A DNA stretch of 14,151 nucleotides from positions 1 to 14,151 of the forward strand of contig NZ_DLMO01000186.1 of the NCBI RefSeq assembly GCF_002479325.1, in the 5' to 3' direction. The position numbers and the translations under genes were made by a program. A model generated the notes under the pieces. It did not search any database, was not told the DNA's origin, and saw only the letters and a list, made by a program, of their open reading frames with translations. Origin of the DNA: Brevundimonas sp. UBA7534. GTDB lineage: Bacteria > Pseudomonadota > Alphaproteobacteria > Caulobacterales > Caulobacteraceae. Shown in pieces: positions 1-6,003 of this stretch; the first letter of the stretch is position 1, and each line of letters begins with the position of its first letter.

Positions 1-432
1 CGCCAGCGGGATGACCACGACATAGGAGGCGTCGGACACATGGTGGGACGTCATTCCCACGATCACCACGATCGGGGTCAGCAGGGCCTTGGGCGCATTT
101 AGTAGGGCCCCGCGAATGGCCGTGGCGAACAGGCCCGTCCGCTCCGCCACCGACGCGCCGTAGATTATAGTGACCACGATCGCCAAAGGCGGAAAGTCCG
201 CCAGGGTGCGCGGCATTCCGATGATCAGCCGCTCCAGATTTTCGCTGGACAGAAGACTCTGCGCCACCAGGCGATCGCCCGTCACCGGATTGACGGCCGA
301 CCATCCAAGTCCGGCTCCGACGAGGCTGAGCACGATCAGGCCGCCGATCAGCCATAGGAACAGAAATACGGGATCAGGCAGGCGATTGCCGATGCGCTCG
401 ACGGCGTTCAGGGCGCGACCGGCCAGGCTCAT
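1..432 (-). CDS. AbgT-family transporter, N-terminal part (cut by window edge)
   Basis: This is the first 144 codons of a minus-strand inner-membrane transporter; the rest lies beyond position 1. The translation starts MSLAGRALNAVERIGNRLPD and has a first membrane helix at about residues 22-44. A polar NPVTGDR segment follows at 48-54, then helices at about 83-95 and 116-126. The run AERTGL (96-101), the segment NAPKALLTP (112-120), and an SDASYVVVIPLA stretch at 133-144 match the AbgT (p-aminobenzoyl-glutamate transporter) pattern. Family members (AbgT, MtrF, YdaH) have about 500 residues and move p-aminobenzoyl-glutamate or export sulfonamides; the substrate here is unknown. The start is firm: TAA lies in frame six codons upstream and a GGAAAG ribosome binding site sits 8 nt before the ATG. 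It is divergent from nuo. Codons such as CTA, ATA and GGA are commoner than in the nuo genes, suggesting lower expression or a different history. Confidence 0.85.
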   Translation of the reverse strand, partial: MSLAGRALNAVERIGNRLPDPVFLFLWLIGGLIVLSLVGAGLGWSAVNPVTGDRLVAQSLLSSENLERLIIGMPRTLADFPPLAIVVTIIYGASVAERTGLFATAIRGALLNAPKALLTPIVVIVGMTSHHVSDASYVVVIPLA

Positions 433-440
433 TCGAATGA

Positions 441-446
441 CTTTCC
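441..446 (-). promoter_or_regulatory. Ribosome binding site of the AbgT-family gene
   Basis: On the minus strand the sequence reads GGAAAG, 8 nt before the ATG at 432-430. It supports that start, which is also the first possible ATG after an in-frame TAA. Confidence 0.6.
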
Positions 447-475
447 GTTACGGATCAGGAGCCTCAATAGGGCTT

Positions 476-483
476 GGCGCGCC
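476..483. repeat. GGCGCGCC palindrome, copy 1
   Basis: This is a perfect 8-bp palindrome in the divergent promoter region. The same palindrome recurs at 516-523, exactly 40 bp downstream. It could be an operator half of a paired site or simply GC-rich sequence. Confidence 0.4.
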
Positions 484-491
484 GCCGCTCC

Positions 492-505
492 GCAAGAAGC
501 CTTGC
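492..505. repeat. Small inverted repeat GCAAG-AAGC-CTTGC
   Basis: A 5-bp dyad with a 4-nt spacer lies midway between the two GGCGCGCC palindromes. It could be an operator dyad; it is short enough to occur by chance. Confidence 0.3.
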
Positions 506-515
506 TGCGACATAT

Positions 516-523
516 GGCGCGCC
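516..523. repeat. GGCGCGCC palindrome, copy 2
   Basis: This is the second exact copy of the palindrome, 40 bp (close to four helical turns) from the first and about 17 bp upstream of the candidate -35. The position suits a repressor or activator site, but no regulator is identified. Confidence 0.4.
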
Positions 524-539
524 TGAACAGTCGCCGCAT

Positions 540-563
540 TTGCGACCCGTTCTCAATAAAATC
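540..563 (+). promoter_or_regulatory. Candidate promoter of the nuo operon (weak)
   Basis: TTGCGA (540-545) and TAAAATC (557-563) are 11 bp apart. This agrees with the short 10-14 bp spacing of Caulobacter housekeeping promoters (TTGACGS and GCTANAWC) and keeps the TTG and the ANAWC parts. The other positions do not match. This AT-rich patch is the best -10 candidate in the region and would start transcription near 569-571, just before the inverted repeats of the leader. This is inference from motif similarity only. Confidence 0.3.
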
Positions 564-569
564 ATAGAC

Positions 570-645
570 GGTTCCGGGGTTTGAACCTCGCGGACGTTGG
601 GTCTAAGAAGCGCCGAATCCCGCCTCTCCCCGGCGGGCGAGGTTC
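570..645 (+). promoter_or_regulatory. nuoA leader with competing inverted repeats over the ribosome binding site
   Basis: GAACCTCGC at 583-591 is perfectly complementary (9 bp) to GCGAGGTTC at 637-645, which contains the nuoA ribosome binding site. GAACC at 583-587 can instead pair with GGTTC at 570-574 across an 8-nt loop, which would leave the ribosome binding site out of the long-range helix. A third, local hairpin (CCTC-T-CCC at 623-630 with GGG-C-GAGG at 635-642, loop CGGC) also covers the ribosome binding site and excludes the long helix. This mutually exclusive layout resembles a translational attenuator or RNA switch. The pairings are seen in the sequence; a regulatory function is inferred. 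Confidence 0.35.
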
Positions 646-650
646 TTCGC

Positions 651-1028
651 ATGAACGCATTTCTGCTCGAATATCTGCCGGTTCTGATCTTCGCCGGCAT
701 TGCGGCGCTGATTTCGGTGCTCTTCATCGCCCTGCCGATGCTGCTGGCGCCGAAGAACCCCGATAGCGAAAAGCTGTCGGCCTATGAGTGCGGCTTCAAC
801 GCTTTCGACGACGCGCGGATGAAGTTCGACGTCCGCTTCTATCTGGTGTCGATCCTGTTCATCATCTTCGATCTGGAAGTGGCGTTCCTGTTCCCCTGGG
901 CTGTGTCGATGTTCGACCTGCCGCAGGCCGGCATGGTGTTCGCCTTCTGGTCGATGATGGTCTTCCTGGGTGTCCTGACCATCGGCTTCATCTACGAATG
1001 GAAGAAGGGAGCCCTGGAATGGGAGTGA
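651..1028 (+). CDS. nuoA: NADH-quinone oxidoreductase subunit A
   Basis: This 125-residue membrane subunit of complex I (ND3 homologue) helps form the junction between the quinone chamber and the proton-pumping arm. It shows three hydrophobic helices, at about residues 9-31, 63-83 and 90-114. The loop between the first two carries the family signature YECGFNAFDDAR (about 45-56) with its conserved cysteine, followed by KFDVRFYL. ATG at 651 is chosen because GCGAGG lies 8 nt upstream and the protein then starts MNAFLLEYLP, as usual in alphaproteobacteria. A TTG in frame at 597 would add an unusual 18-residue polar extension and is unlikely. It is the first gene of the operon and overlaps nuoB by 10 nt. 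Its ribosome binding site lies in the 3' arm of two possible hairpins. Confidence 0.97.
   Translation: MNAFLLEYLPVLIFAGIAALISVLFIALPMLLAPKNPDSEKLSAYECGFNAFDDARMKFDVRFYLVSILFIIFDLEVAFLFPWAVSMFDLPQAGMVFAFWSMMVFLGVLTIGFIYEWKKGALEWE
1005..1011 (+). promoter_or_regulatory. Ribosome binding site of nuoB inside nuoA
   Basis: AAGGGAG lies 7 nt before the ATG at 1019, within the last codons of nuoA. It decides the nuoB start and the 10-nt overlap of the two genes. Confidence 0.65.
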
Positions 1029-1609
1029 TCGCGCCTTCGTCGCCGCTTCCCGGCGCCGCTGTTCCCGCCGGCTCGGCCGCGCGCTCGATGGTCGAGGGGT
1101 ACGACCCCAAGATCCACGACAAGTTCTTCGAGGCGGTGAACACCGAATTGGGCGAGCGCGGCTTCCTGACCGCGTCGCTGGACGACGTCATCACCTGGGC
1201 GCGCACTGGCTCGCTGATGTGGATGACCTTCGGTCTGGCCTGCTGCGCCGTCGAGATGATCCAGATGTCGATGCCGCGTTTCGACGTCGAGCGCTTCGGC
1301 ATGGCGCCCCGTGGCAGTCCGCGCCACTCGGACCTGATGATCGTCGCCGGCACCCTGACCAACAAGATGGCCCCGGCCATCCGCAAGGTCTACGACCAGA
1401 TGCCTGACCCGCGCTACGTCGTGTCGATGGGCAGCTGCGCCAACGGCGGCGGCTATTACCACTACAGCTATAGCGTTGTTCGCGGCTGCGACCGGGTCGT
1501 GCCGGTGGACGTCTATGTGCCCGGGTGCCCGCCGACGGCGGAGGCGCTGCTTTACGGGCTGTTGCAGCTGCAGAAGAAGATCCGTCGCACGGGGACGATC
1601 GAGCGATGA
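1019..1609 (+). CDS. nuoB: NADH-quinone oxidoreductase subunit B (cluster N2)
   Basis: This 196-residue peripheral subunit (PSST homologue) holds the terminal [4Fe-4S] cluster N2 that reduces quinone. The ligand cysteines are all present: tandem Cys75-Cys76 in GLACCAVEM, Cys140 in GSCANGGG, and Cys170 in VPGCPPTAEAL. The first 23 residues are Pro/Ala/Ser-rich and variable. Conserved sequence begins near VEGYDPKIHDKFF, so a start at the internal ATG (residue 24) is conceivable, but the upstream ATG has the better ribosome binding site. The end overlaps nuoC by ATGA, which implies translational coupling. It sits with NuoC, NuoD and NuoI in the quinone-reducing module on the cytoplasmic side. 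Confidence 0.97.
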   Translation: MGVIAPSSPLPGAAVPAGSAARSMVEGYDPKIHDKFFEAVNTELGERGFLTASLDDVITWARTGSLMWMTFGLACCAVEMIQMSMPRFDVERFGMAPRGSPRHSDLMIVAGTLTNKMAPAIRKVYDQMPDPRYVVSMGSCANGGGYYHYSYSVVRGCDRVVPVDVYVPGCPPTAEALLYGLLQLQKKIRRTGTIER

Positions 1610-2235
1610 CCTCTCTCGCCGTTCAGGCTCAACATGAGGCGGTGCTGACGCCGCTGGGCACAGAGTTGGTGGGGGCGTTGGGCGTCGAGGCGCAGGTCGC
1701 GTTCGGCGAACTGACGCTGGTGGCCCCGCGCGAGCGCATCGTCGAGGTGCTGACGGCGCTGCGCGACCGCTTCCAGTTCCAGCAGCTGCTGGACGTGTGC
1801 GGCGCCGACTATCCGGATCGCGAGGAGCGGTTCGAGGTGGTCTATCATCTGCTGTCGCTGACCAAGAACGCGCGGGTGCGCGTCAAGGTGACGACCGACG
1901 AGGTCCAGCCCGTGCCGACCGTCATCGAGGTCTATCCCTCGGCCGGCTGGTTCGAGCGCGAGGCCTACGACATGTACGGCATGGTGTTCGAAGGACACCC
2001 GGACATGCGCCGCCTGCTGACCGACTACGGCTTCGAGGGACATCCGCTGCGCAAGGACTTCCCGATGACGGGCTATGTCGAGGTCCGTTACGACGAGGAG
2101 CAGAAGCGCGTCGTGTACGAACCCGTCAAGCTGACGCAGGAATTCCGCACGTTCGATTTCCTGTCGCCGTGGGAAGGCGCCGAGTATCCGGCGCCGGTAC
2201 TGCCCGGCGACGAAAAGGCTGGAGTGAAGGGCTGA
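1606..2235 (+). CDS. nuoC: NADH-quinone oxidoreductase subunit C
   Basis: This 209-residue subunit (30 kDa homologue) binds no cofactor and braces NuoD in the quinone module. The complex I 30-kDa signature is clear: EREAYDMYG at 117-125, then GHPDMRRLLTDYGFEGHPLRKDFP ending at residue 153, and RTFDFLSPW near the C-terminus. It is a stand-alone gene, not the NuoCD fusion of enterobacteria, as expected for an alphaproteobacterium. GGGGAC upstream and the ATGA overlap with nuoB support the start. Its stop overlaps the nuoD start by one base (TGATG). The first 20 or so residues are not conserved in the family. Confidence 0.96.
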   Translation: MTSLAVQAQHEAVLTPLGTELVGALGVEAQVAFGELTLVAPRERIVEVLTALRDRFQFQQLLDVCGADYPDREERFEVVYHLLSLTKNARVRVKVTTDEVQPVPTVIEVYPSAGWFEREAYDMYGMVFEGHPDMRRLLTDYGFEGHPLRKDFPMTGYVEVRYDEEQKRVVYEPVKLTQEFRTFDFLSPWEGAEYPAPVLPGDEKAGVKG

Positions 2236-3512
2236 TGGCGGACGTAGCCGAAAACCCGCCGGTCTCGCCGGCCATCGACCCCTGGGGCGAGATGGACCAT
2301 GACGCCGACCCCCGGACGCCGCACGCCCGGGACATGGACGACCGCAAGTTCACCATCAACTTCGGCCCGCAACACCCGGCCGCGCACGGCGTGCTGCGCC
2401 TGGTGCTGGAACTGGACGGCGAGATCGTCGAGCGCGTCGATCCGCACATCGGCCTGCTGCACCGCGGCACCGAAAAGCTGATGGAGGCGCGCACCTATCT
2501 GCAGAACGTGCCCTACCTGGACCGCCTCGACTACGTCGCGCCGATGAACCAGGAACACGCCTTCTGCCTGGCCATCGAGAAGCTGCTGGGCATCGAGGTG
2601 CCTTACCGCGCCCAGCTGATCCGGGTGCTGTATTCCGAGATCGGACGCATCGGGAACCACCTGCTGAACGCGACCATGCAGGCCATGGACGTCGGCGCCC
2701 TGACGCCGCCGCTGTGGGGTCACGAAGAGCGCGAGAAGCTGATGGTGTTCTACGAGCGCGCCTGCGGGGCGCGCCTGCACGCCAACTACTTCCGCCCCGG
2801 CGGCGTCCACCAGGACCTGCCGATGGACCTGATCGACGACATCGGCCGCTGGTGCCAGGAGTTCCCGGCGGCGCTGAAGGACATCGAGAGCCTGGTCACC
2901 GAGAACCGCATCTTCAAGCAGCGCAACGTCGACATCGGCGTGGTGTCCAAGGAGCAGGCCCTGGCCTGGGGCTTCTCGGGCGTAATGCTGCGCGGCTCGG
3001 ATATCGCCTGGGACCTGCGCAAGTCGCAGCCGTACGAATGCTACGCCGAGCTGGAGTTCGACGTGCCCGTCGGCAAGACCGGCGACTGCTGGGACCGCTA
3101 TCTCTGCCGCGTGGAAGAGATGAAGCAGTCCGTGCGCATCATGGAGCAGTGCATCCACAAGCTGCGCAACTGCCCCGGCGAGCCGGTGATGATCGAGAAC
3201 AACAAGATCGTCCCGCCGCGTCGTGGCGAGATGAAGCGCTCGATGGAATCGCTGATTCACCACTTCAAGCTCTACACCGAGGGCTTCTCGACCCCGGAAG
3301 GCGAGGTTTACGCCTCGGTCGAGGCGCCCAAGGGCGAGTTCGGCATCTATCTGGTGTCGGACGGCACCAACAAACCCTACCGCGTCAAGCTGTCGGCCCC
3401 CGGCTTCCGTCACCTGCAGGCGATGGACTGGATGAACCGCGGCCACCAGCTGGCCGACGTGTCCGCCATCCTGGGCTCGCTCGACATCGTTTTCGGAGAG
3501 GTGGACCGATGA
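2235..3512 (+). CDS. nuoD: NADH-quinone oxidoreductase subunit D (quinone site)
   Basis: This 425-residue subunit (49 kDa homologue, related to the large subunit of [NiFe] hydrogenases) forms most of the quinone head-group pocket with NuoB. The loop FTINFGPQHPAAHG (39-52) carries His47 and His51. Tyr100 in DRLDY lies 49 residues after His51, the same spacing as the His38/Tyr87 quinone ligands of Thermus Nqo4. The C-terminus ends DIVFGEVDR, the canonical ending. About 34 residues precede the conserved core and are rich in Asp, Pro and His. ATG codons at residues 20 and 34 are alternative starts, but the TGATG overlap with nuoC and GGAG 10 nt upstream favour the first. It overlaps nuoE by ATGA. 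Confidence 0.97.
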   Translation: MADVAENPPVSPAIDPWGEMDHDADPRTPHARDMDDRKFTINFGPQHPAAHGVLRLVLELDGEIVERVDPHIGLLHRGTEKLMEARTYLQNVPYLDRLDYVAPMNQEHAFCLAIEKLLGIEVPYRAQLIRVLYSEIGRIGNHLLNATMQAMDVGALTPPLWGHEEREKLMVFYERACGARLHANYFRPGGVHQDLPMDLIDDIGRWCQEFPAALKDIESLVTENRIFKQRNVDIGVVSKEQALAWGFSGVMLRGSDIAWDLRKSQPYECYAELEFDVPVGKTGDCWDRYLCRVEEMKQSVRIMEQCIHKLRNCPGEPVMIENNKIVPPRRGEMKRSMESLIHHFKLYTEGFSTPEGEVYASVEAPKGEFGIYLVSDGTNKPYRVKLSAPGFRHLQAMDWMNRGHQLADVSAILGSLDIVFGEVDR

Positions 3513-4186
3513 GCGTTCGTCGTCTCGCCAAGGAACAGCCTGAGTCCTTCGCCTTCTCGAAGGCCACCAAGGCCAAGGCCGACTGGTGGATCAAGAAGTA
3601 TCCGGAAAACCGTCGTCAGTCGGCGGTGATCCCGATCCTGTGGCTGGTGCAGAAGCAGGAGGGCTGGGTCTCGGAGCCCGCCATCCGTGCTGTCGGCGAC
3701 CTGCTGGGGATGCCGTTCATCCGGGTGCTGGAGGTCGCGACCTTCTACACCATGTTCATGCTGGAGCCGGTCGGCACGACGGCGCTGATCCAGGTGTGCG
3801 GCACCACGCCGTGCATGCTGCGCGGCGCCAACGACCTGATGAAGGTGTGCAAGGAGAAGATCGGTCCCAAGGACCATCTGTCCGCCGACGGCCGCTTCAC
3901 CTGGCAGGAAGTCGAATGCCTGGGCGCCTGCTCGAACGCGCCGATGGCCCAGATCAACGACTACTATTTCGAGGACCTGACGCCCGAGACCATAGGTCAG
4001 ATCATCGACGACTTCGCCGCGGGCAAGACGCCCGAGCGCGGTTCCTACATCGGTCGCACCAATGCGGCGCCGGCTGGCGGGGCCAAGACCCTGCTGGACC
4101 CGAAGCTGTACGACGGTTCGGCCGCCAAGCCGATCAAGAAGCTGCCCAACAGCGATCCGGCCCCGGCCGAGAAGGCGCCGGCCTGA
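3509..4186 (+). CDS. nuoE: NADH-quinone oxidoreductase subunit E ([2Fe-2S] N1a)
   Basis: This 225-residue thioredoxin-fold subunit (24 kDa homologue) of the NADH-oxidising module holds [2Fe-2S] cluster N1a. Ligands are Cys97 and Cys102 (CGTTPC) and Cys137 and Cys141 (CLGAC). The core RQSAVIPILWLVQKQEGW and EVATFYTMF are canonical. After the core, about residues 175-225 form a low-complexity Ala/Pro/Lys/Gly tail with the segment LLDPKLYDG. This makes the protein longer than the roughly 166-residue E. coli NuoE; such tails also occur in other alphaproteobacteria. The gene overlaps nuoD by ATGA, and its stop overlaps the next small gene by one base. Confidence 0.96.
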   Translation: MSVRRLAKEQPESFAFSKATKAKADWWIKKYPENRRQSAVIPILWLVQKQEGWVSEPAIRAVGDLLGMPFIRVLEVATFYTMFMLEPVGTTALIQVCGTTPCMLRGANDLMKVCKEKIGPKDHLSADGRFTWQEVECLGACSNAPMAQINDYYFEDLTPETIGQIIDDFAAGKTPERGSYIGRTNAAPAGGAKTLLDPKLYDGSAAKPIKKLPNSDPAPAEKAPA

Positions 4187-4455
4187 TGTCGCGACCGGAC
4201 CTGAACACAGAAGAGGGCAGGGCGGCCTACCGGCGCGAGCTTCGCCGCGTCGCCTGGCCGATCCGCTGGGGCGGTCTGGGCCTGATCGTGCTGGCCGCCG
4301 CCGTCATCCTGGCCGCGCGGCAGAACCTGTTCGGCATGGGCGAGACCGCCGTGACGGCCGCCTACGGGCTGCTGGCTGCCGGTTGGGCCCTGTGGATCGC
4401 GGCCGTCTTCATCCGCACCCGCCACCACAAGCGCCGCCTGGCGGAGGGGCTGTGA
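4186..4455 (+). CDS. Unnamed two-helix membrane protein between nuoE and nuoF
   Basis: I do not recognise a family for this 89-residue protein. It has an Arg-rich amphipathic N-terminus (about 1-27), a helix at about 28-44 (GGLGLIVLAAAVILAA), a short loop with Glu53, a second helix at about 56-76 rich in Ala and Trp, and a very basic tail (RTRHHKRR at 77-84). By the positive-inside rule both ends face the cytoplasm, giving a membrane hairpin. The start shares TGATG with the nuoE stop and the stop shares TGATG with the next gene, so it is translated with the operon. Codon use matches its neighbours. It could be an accessory subunit or assembly factor of complex I; this is inferred from position only. 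It is not one of the known supernumerary subunits (NDUFS4, NDUFS6 or NDUFA12 types). Confidence 0.85.
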   Translation: MSRPDLNTEEGRAAYRRELRRVAWPIRWGGLGLIVLAAAVILAARQNLFGMGETAVTAAYGLLAAGWALWIAAVFIRTRHHKRRLAEGL

Positions 4456-4685
4456 TGTCCAAGACGCCGAAGGCCGCCGACTTCAAGATGATGAGCTACA
4501 TCGGCCTGATCGATGTGGCGGCTGGCCTTGGGCTGATCGCGATCGGCTTCGCCGGCGTGCTTGAGGTCGGCCCCGAGATCATGACGCCGGTGGGACTTCT
4601 GGTCTCGGCCATGGGCGTCGCCCTCGCGCTGTGGGCGCGCAACAAGATGGCCCAGGCCGAGCGCCAGGGCGGAGATCGGAACTGA
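4455..4685 (+). CDS. Second unnamed two-helix membrane protein before nuoF
   Basis: This 76-residue protein is not assigned to a family. It has a Lys-rich N-terminus (MSKTPKAADFK), a helix at about 14-36 with an Asp at residue 20 near its start, a short loop (EVGPEIMTP, 37-45), a second helix at about 46-60, and a polar, charged tail. Both termini are predicted cytoplasmic. The ribosome binding site GGAGGGG at 4443-4449, 5 nt before the ATG, is among the strongest in the window, so it is probably made in quantity. It overlaps the previous gene by one base and ends 2 nt before nuoF. Shape and size resemble the upstream protein, but the sequences are not obviously alike. A role with complex I is inferred from position. 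Confidence 0.85.
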   Translation: MSKTPKAADFKMMSYIGLIDVAAGLGLIAIGFAGVLEVGPEIMTPVGLLVSAMGVALALWARNKMAQAERQGGDRN

Positions 4686-4687
4686 CC

Positions 4688-6001
4688 ATGGTCGGAATCC
4701 TCGAAGACAAGGACCGGATCTTCACCAACCTGTACGGCTTCCATGACTGGACGCTGGAGGGGGCGAAGACGCGCGGGGCGTGGAACGCCACCAAGGACAT
4801 GCTGGACCTTGGCCGCGACTGGATCATCAACAACGTCAAGGCGTCCGGCCTGCGCGGCCGGGGCGGCGCGGGTTTCTCCACCGGTCTGAAGTGGTCCTTC
4901 ATGCCCAAGGAGGTGAAGGATCGGCCGCACTATCTGGTCGTCAACGCCGACGAATCCGAGCCCGCGACCTGCAAGGACCGGGAGATCATGCGCCATGATC
5001 CCCAGCTGCTGATCGAAGGCTGCCTGATCGCCAGCTTCGCCATGCAGGCCCACGCCTGCTACATCTATCTGCGCGGCGAATATGTGCTGGAACGCGAGCG
5101 CATGGAGGCGGCCGTCAAGCAGGCCTACGAGGCTAGGCTGATCGGCAAGGACAACGTTCACGGCTGGGACTTCGACGTCTATATCCACCACGGGGGCGGC
5201 GCCTATATCTGCGGCGAAGAGACGGCCCTGCTGGAATCGCTGGAAGGCAAGAAGGGCCAGCCGCGCCTGAAGCCGCCGTTCCCGGCGGGCGCGGGCCTCT
5301 ACGGTTGCCCGACCACGGTGAACAACGTCGAGTCGATCGCGGTCGTCGGCACCATCCTGCGTCGCGGGGCGGACTGGTTCGCCAGCTTCGGCCGTCCGAA
5401 CAACACCGGCACCAAGCTGATGTCGCTGTCGGGCCATGTGAACACGCCCTGCGTGGTCGAAGAGGCCATGTCGATCCCGCTGCGCCAGCTGATCGAGGAT
5501 CATGGCGGCGGCGTTCGCGGCGGCTGGGGCAATCTGAAGGCCATCATCCCCGGCGGCGCGTCCTGCCCGATCATCACCCGCGAGAATGCGGAAACCGTGC
5601 TGATGGATTTCGACTCCATGCGCGAGGTCCGCTCGTCGCTGGGCACCGCCGGCGTGACCGTCATGGACGAGTCCACCGACGTCGTTAAGGCGATCGCCCG
5701 CATCAGCTACTTCTTCAAGCACGAAAGCTGCGGCCAGTGCACGCCGTGCCGCGAAGGCACCGGCTGGATGTGGCGCGTTCTGGAGCGGATGGCCGTGGGC
5801 GAGGCCGATCCGTCGGAGATCGACCTGCTGCTGGACGTCGCCGGCCAGGTCGAAGGTCACACCATCTGCGCGCTGGGCGACGCGGCCGCCTGGCCGGTGC
5901 AGGGCCTGATCCGCCACTTCCGCCACGAGATCGAAGAGCGCATCGCGACCTATCGCAGCCGCCGCGCCAACTTCGCCGGCCACGCCATCGCGGCCGAGTG
6001 A
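4688..6001 (+). CDS. nuoF: NADH-quinone oxidoreductase subunit F (NADH, FMN, cluster N3)
   Basis: This 437-residue catalytic subunit (51 kDa homologue) oxidises NADH with FMN and passes electrons to [4Fe-4S] cluster N3. Visible are the nucleotide-binding glycine motif RGRGGAGF at 56-63, the NADESEPATCKDR segment, the FMN-site region AYICGEETALLESLEG, and the N3 ligands Cys348, Cys351 and Cys354 (ESCGQCTPC) with Cys394 (HTICALGD). Length and ending are normal for alphaproteobacteria. The ATG begins MVGILEDKDRIFTNLYG, the usual start, with GGAGATCGGA upstream. It starts 2 nt after the preceding small gene and ends 2 nt before the lipoprotein gene. Confidence 0.97.
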   Translation: MVGILEDKDRIFTNLYGFHDWTLEGAKTRGAWNATKDMLDLGRDWIINNVKASGLRGRGGAGFSTGLKWSFMPKEVKDRPHYLVVNADESEPATCKDREIMRHDPQLLIEGCLIASFAMQAHACYIYLRGEYVLERERMEAAVKQAYEARLIGKDNVHGWDFDVYIHHGGGAYICGEETALLESLEGKKGQPRLKPPFPAGAGLYGCPTTVNNVESIAVVGTILRRGADWFASFGRPNNTGTKLMSLSGHVNTPCVVEEAMSIPLRQLIEDHGGGVRGGWGNLKAIIPGGASCPIITRENAETVLMDFDSMREVRSSLGTAGVTVMDESTDVVKAIARISYFFKHESCGQCTPCREGTGWMWRVLERMAVGEADPSEIDLLLDVAGQVEGHTICALGDAAAWPVQGLIRHFRHEIEERIATYRSRRANFAGHAIAAE

Positions 6002-6003
6002 CC

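Larger units (their letters stand above)
433..650. other. Divergent intergenic region between AbgT-family gene and nuoA
   Basis: These 218 bp separate two divergent genes and must hold the promoters of both. I see no convincing gene in them. They contain two copies of the palindrome GGCGCGCC, an imperfect dyad between those copies, one weak candidate promoter facing nuoA, and a set of mutually exclusive inverted repeats in the last 80 bp before nuoA. I found no FNR/FixK-type TTGAT-N4-ATCAA box and no CtrA-type TTAA-N7-TTAA box. Confidence 0.7.

Noticed and set aside
170..526. Plus-strand 118-codon frame opposite the AbgT-family gene
   Set aside because: It is antisense to a recognisable transporter and its translation is Arg/Ser/Pro-rich noise.
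570..600. tRNA T-arm-like sequence (GGTTC...TTTGAACC) suggesting a tRNA or tRNA fragment
   Set aside because: No acceptor, D-arm or anticodon-arm pairing could be found around it. The repeats are better explained as leader hairpins.
597..650. TTG in frame upstream of nuoA as an alternative start
   Set aside because: It would add 18 polar residues not typical of NuoA, while the ATG at 651 has a ribosome binding site and gives the usual N-terminus.
464..727. Minus-strand 87-codon frame over the intergenic region and nuoA start
   Set aside because: It overlaps the real nuoA, has atypical composition and no supported ribosome binding site or homology.
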